Of a stretch of 64,000 nt of DNA, positions 60,774 through 64,000 are shown in pieces. The stretch covers positions 11,036,001 to 11,100,000 of the forward strand of contig CM082578.2 in NCBI GenBank assembly GCA_040954595.2, given 5' to 3'. The translations under genes and the position numbers were made by a program. Under the pieces are notes generated by a model. It ran no database searches, was not told the origin of the DNA, and saw only the letters and a program-made list of their open reading frames with translations. Position 1 is the first letter of the stretch, and each line of letters starts with the position of its first letter. The DNA comes from Balanoglossus misakiensis. Its lineage: Eukaryota; Hemichordata.

Positions 60774-63700
60774 GTGAGTAGAAAATGCAGAACACGTTTA
60801 TATTCTATTCTGGTATTTTTTCTTTCGTCTTTGCTACTGTGTCATTTCTTGGTAAAAGAAATTCTCCGGCATCCTCCCTGCAGGAACTGATGCAGGTCTC
60901 ACATTAGGGTGTTTCAGAAACAAACAAACAAACAAACAAACAAACAAACAAACAAACAAACAAACATACAAACAAGCAAGCAAGAAAGGAAGCAAAAGAC
61001 AAACAAAACATTTAATCCGATTCGCAAAAGACGTTTCTTTACCCCCGAAATAAACAACTGGTCGAACGAAATTGTTCTTTGCATTAAACATGTCAAGGTG
61101 ATTGCAATTAGTCCTAATTAATAGAGAGCTTTGTTCATGATCCGTAGGGCAGGAAACTGTGACAAATATTGCCGATGTATTCCGAACGCTAATGTATAGT
61201 ACAGATGGTTCAAAAAATGATCGACCAAAATGGGCATGAAAGAGGCCTAGAATGTGACAGCTTTCTTAAATTGGTATGCTCCATCGTCGTCTCAAAATGA
61301 CAGATCTCAGTGCTCACAAGTTGCTGGGACAAATAGCCTCACTTAAATGCACGTATGATGTAACGCATCTGATGCGACCCAGAAATTACGGGACTTCGGA
61401 GCATTTGAGCGTCATGCGCGGGGAGTGCTGTCCGGGGGCTCCATCCAGCGATAGCAACTTCAGCGCGTTTCAGTGAGGTGATCGATACAATACAATACAT
61501 GTACATGTATAGCGAAAGGTCGCCGAAAATCATTCACAGATAACACCATGCCCCTTCAAGCTGCATTGCTGTCTTTCTCTCCGACTTTTCAATCGTGTTC
61601 AGTGCGCGGTTTATCTGATGCCATTTAACCATGACAACGGCAAGGCAATCAATCTGGATAATTATTTCACGACAGAGTCGTTTTGCATAATGCCCACACA
61701 TGTGTGTTTACATCAATGACATTGCTGGTTCAGCGAAAAAAAAACACGATGCACATTTTATAACCGAGAAAGGGTTGTTAGATTTTATTTATGTTTTAAG
61801 AATGGCAACCATATTCGGTAAACAAGGATCATTCGTCGATTTAAGATCAATAACATCCATTTATATACCCTTGTTGATACTACACAGTTCTCAGTTTTAA
61901 TCAAGTGGCTATCTAACCCAGACTATACTAAAGCTTTCATCAACTCAATCCATTTGCACAGTTTTAACCCATGCAAACCCATTCTGTACATTTAACCCAC
62001 AATACCCAAGAATTCCACATTAAAAAAAACCTACACTTACTTTACACACCTCATGTCTTATGTCATTTACATATTCGGTAAGCAGAGTTCAATGGAAACG
62101 GGTCGAGATAATTGACTGACACGTAACTTGGGGGACGCAATAAGTGCGGGTGTAATGCCAAACCTGATGTAACGCCAGTGTTGGGTTCGTACCAGTAAAA
62201 AAAAAGAAAAACGTGACGGTTCCTTCGCCGTAGATAATTAATCATATGTGTCAACCAGGTTTGTCAATATTGAGAGCAATCTAGTATATCGAATTTGTTG
62301 AACGAAATTCTTTCAGCAGTGCAAGCTTATTACTCAGTGCGTACAACGTTTTTAGGGTGTGCGTGTGTGTGTTTTGCTTTGTTTCTCCTGGTCCGACCGC
62401 CGGACGGATATTTGGCTTCGAAATGGAAATCGTTTATCTGTGGCAAACCCCTATGCCCCTGTGGTCGAATGTCGTGCGCTCTGATCACCCCTTACATGCA
62501 TGCCGATGCAAAAGTGTGCCAGAAATGGTTCCACCAAGCAAAACATGGTTACTTTTGATTTAAAAACGTTCAAGTGTCAAGCAAGAAACTTTATTATTAA
62601 TACCCCCCACCGAACGACCCCATCTTCAGTGTTCACGGGCTTACGGTGGGAAACATACTGAAACGGTGACCATTATCTCAAAGCCGACAGAACTGTACAG
62701 CAAATGCTGATAGCGATCAAAAAACCTAAACAGACACGACTCGATAACCTTGATCTCTATATTGTTTCGTAGTCCTCTCCGATCAGCAGCCGGATTACAA
62801 AACATTTAAGTACAGAAACGTGTTTTCGCGCATTCAAGCCTGCACGGTCGCTCTTCGGTGTCCTTGAACGGGTCAGACCGATCGGCGAGAAAGTGAGCGA
62901 TGCATTAAAAATGGGAAGGGGGAGGGCTTTGTCTTAGTATTGGTCTAATTGGTTAGTTTTTACTCGCTGCAGATCGGCAGTTCTGATCGACTGCGTTTTT
63001 CAATTATTCCTAATGGCGTTTCTCAGGGAACATCAACTGCCTACGCATCATCATCTTCGACCAAAAACGCAAAGCACGGCGTGGTACAAAAATTAATAAG
63101 CCCTCACATTTGGAATGTATTTGTGTAAAGGTTAAATGACGTTCCCTGGCTCAGCCCAGTTCGTATTAATAGCATTGACTTGGTGATCTATGATTAATGA
63201 AAGTATAGTTGCTATTACTTCTATTTTAGATCAATCATTCGAATGCCCCCATACGCGTACACGCGCGGCAAATCATCAAAGCTTCCAAACCAACGACGTC
63301 ATTGCTATCTCTCGCAATTATATCGTTTTCGTCACAGTGACGGGTCATCCCGGAACGTTGTTCTACCGCTATATATTCCCAGGGGTGACGTTTGTTATGT
63401 TATATAACTCGATGCACCCTCGTTTACTTGCAATATGCGAAATTTTAATGATCTGATCAATTATGTCAATCGCTAATTACTAAATTGCATCGATGAGTGT
63501 AAATTGGTCAAATGAAGTATAGGGCCTTATCTAAGGCGAAGGCCAACTGCGGTGAGGCTTATAAGGCTTATTTCAGCACCAATCCATGCACTCCAAATTC
63601 GCTGGTGGCGGGGAGGAAGGGGGATGGCGGTAACTCCACACATGTTGCATATCATGTGGGCTACACTCACCCTATGTGTAAAACCTGCAATTGTTGCTAA

Positions 63701-64000
63701 TGGTCAGTATCGATGCAGGCGCAATGAGATCACCACGTCCACACGATCCGGTGCATATATAATCCTTTGGCGGCAAATAATCAGGCATCCCTGGATAGTG
63801 AGAAACAGCCAAACGACACGGCATGGCTCTGTGCATACATTTGCATAATTTAGCCACGTCAACATATCTTCCAATCCCCAAAATTAATACTGATCATGTA
63901 CCTAGTAGAGATAATACCTTTCATTACATTTGCACAACGTTCCATTGGTGGTGCAATGGACAAGAAATGTAAGATTTCACTTCATTTTGACTTACATACC
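60774..64000. other. Probable first intron of the TRPC-like gene
   Basis: More than 3.2 kb of AT-rich DNA with no continuation of the ankyrin region. Short open frames here start mostly at TTG or GTG and resemble nothing known. It is interpreted as a long intron leaving the window. Confidence 0.4.
60918..60965. repeat. (AAAC)n microsatellite
   Basis: About twelve AAAC units, followed by degenerate AAGC and AAGG units, in the putative TRPC intron. Confidence 0.95.

Noticed and set aside
63570-63590. Second TTCAGCACCA resembling an RE1 left half-site
   Set aside because: The right half-site is missing (AATCCATGCA follows), so it is probably chance.

Overview
The window is genomic DNA from an animal, most likely a marine invertebrate. 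Genes are split by GT-AG introns, mostly 60-600 bases long, and the products are metazoan: an aminergic GPCR, a plexin, nicotinic-type Cys-loop receptors, a mitochondrial carrier and a TRPC channel. A choline-monooxygenase-like Rieske oxygenase, which I do not know from vertebrates or insects, and the AT-rich spacers fit an invertebrate deuterostome (hemichordate or cephalochordate) or a lophotrochozoan. I cannot choose between these from sequence alone. The palindrome TACATGTA is strikingly common throughout.

Layout. 1-2.0 kb: a single-exon aminergic GPCR with muscarinic/histamine-H3 features, minus strand. 2.0-27.5 kb: a gene-poor stretch of about 25 kb with no convincing multi-exon gene; it holds a CRE palindrome, an octamer/homeodomain-like palindrome, an RE1/NRSE-like site, hairpins and simple repeats. 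27.56-27.84 kb: a small multi-pass membrane ORF, minus strand. 29.3-38.2 kb: a plexin-like receptor in 21 coding exons, plus strand. 39.4-49.6 kb: three tandem Cys-loop (nAChR-like) receptor genes, plus strand, with the same six-exon structure. 50.6-54.0 kb: a mitochondrial carnitine/acylcarnitine carrier (SLC25A20 type), minus strand, with a duplicated first coding exon. 55.8-58.2 kb: a three-exon Rieske oxygenase, plus strand. 60.5-60.8 kb: the first coding exon of a TRPC-type channel, which runs beyond what I can follow.

The main discovery candidate is the plexin-like gene. My exon joins give one continuous frame of 1,360 codons. The ectodomain (signal peptide, sema, three PSI and several IPT domains) and the transmembrane helix are plexin-like. 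The cytoplasmic part is only about 120 residues and has no plexin RasGAP. Instead, the last exon carries two tyrosine pairs of the form YxxL-x7-YxxL, the spacing of immunoreceptor ITAMs. The first pair closely resembles the ITAM of DAP12, an adaptor that pairs with plexin-A1 in mammals. This looks like a guidance receptor with an immune-type signalling tail built in. I know of no described equivalent, though I could not search.

Several genes have neuronal relevance (aminergic GPCR, plexin, three nAChR-like subunits, TRPC), but nothing shows that they are co-regulated. All exon limits were set by hand from splice consensus, reading phase and remembered family sequence; no alignment or transcript data were used.
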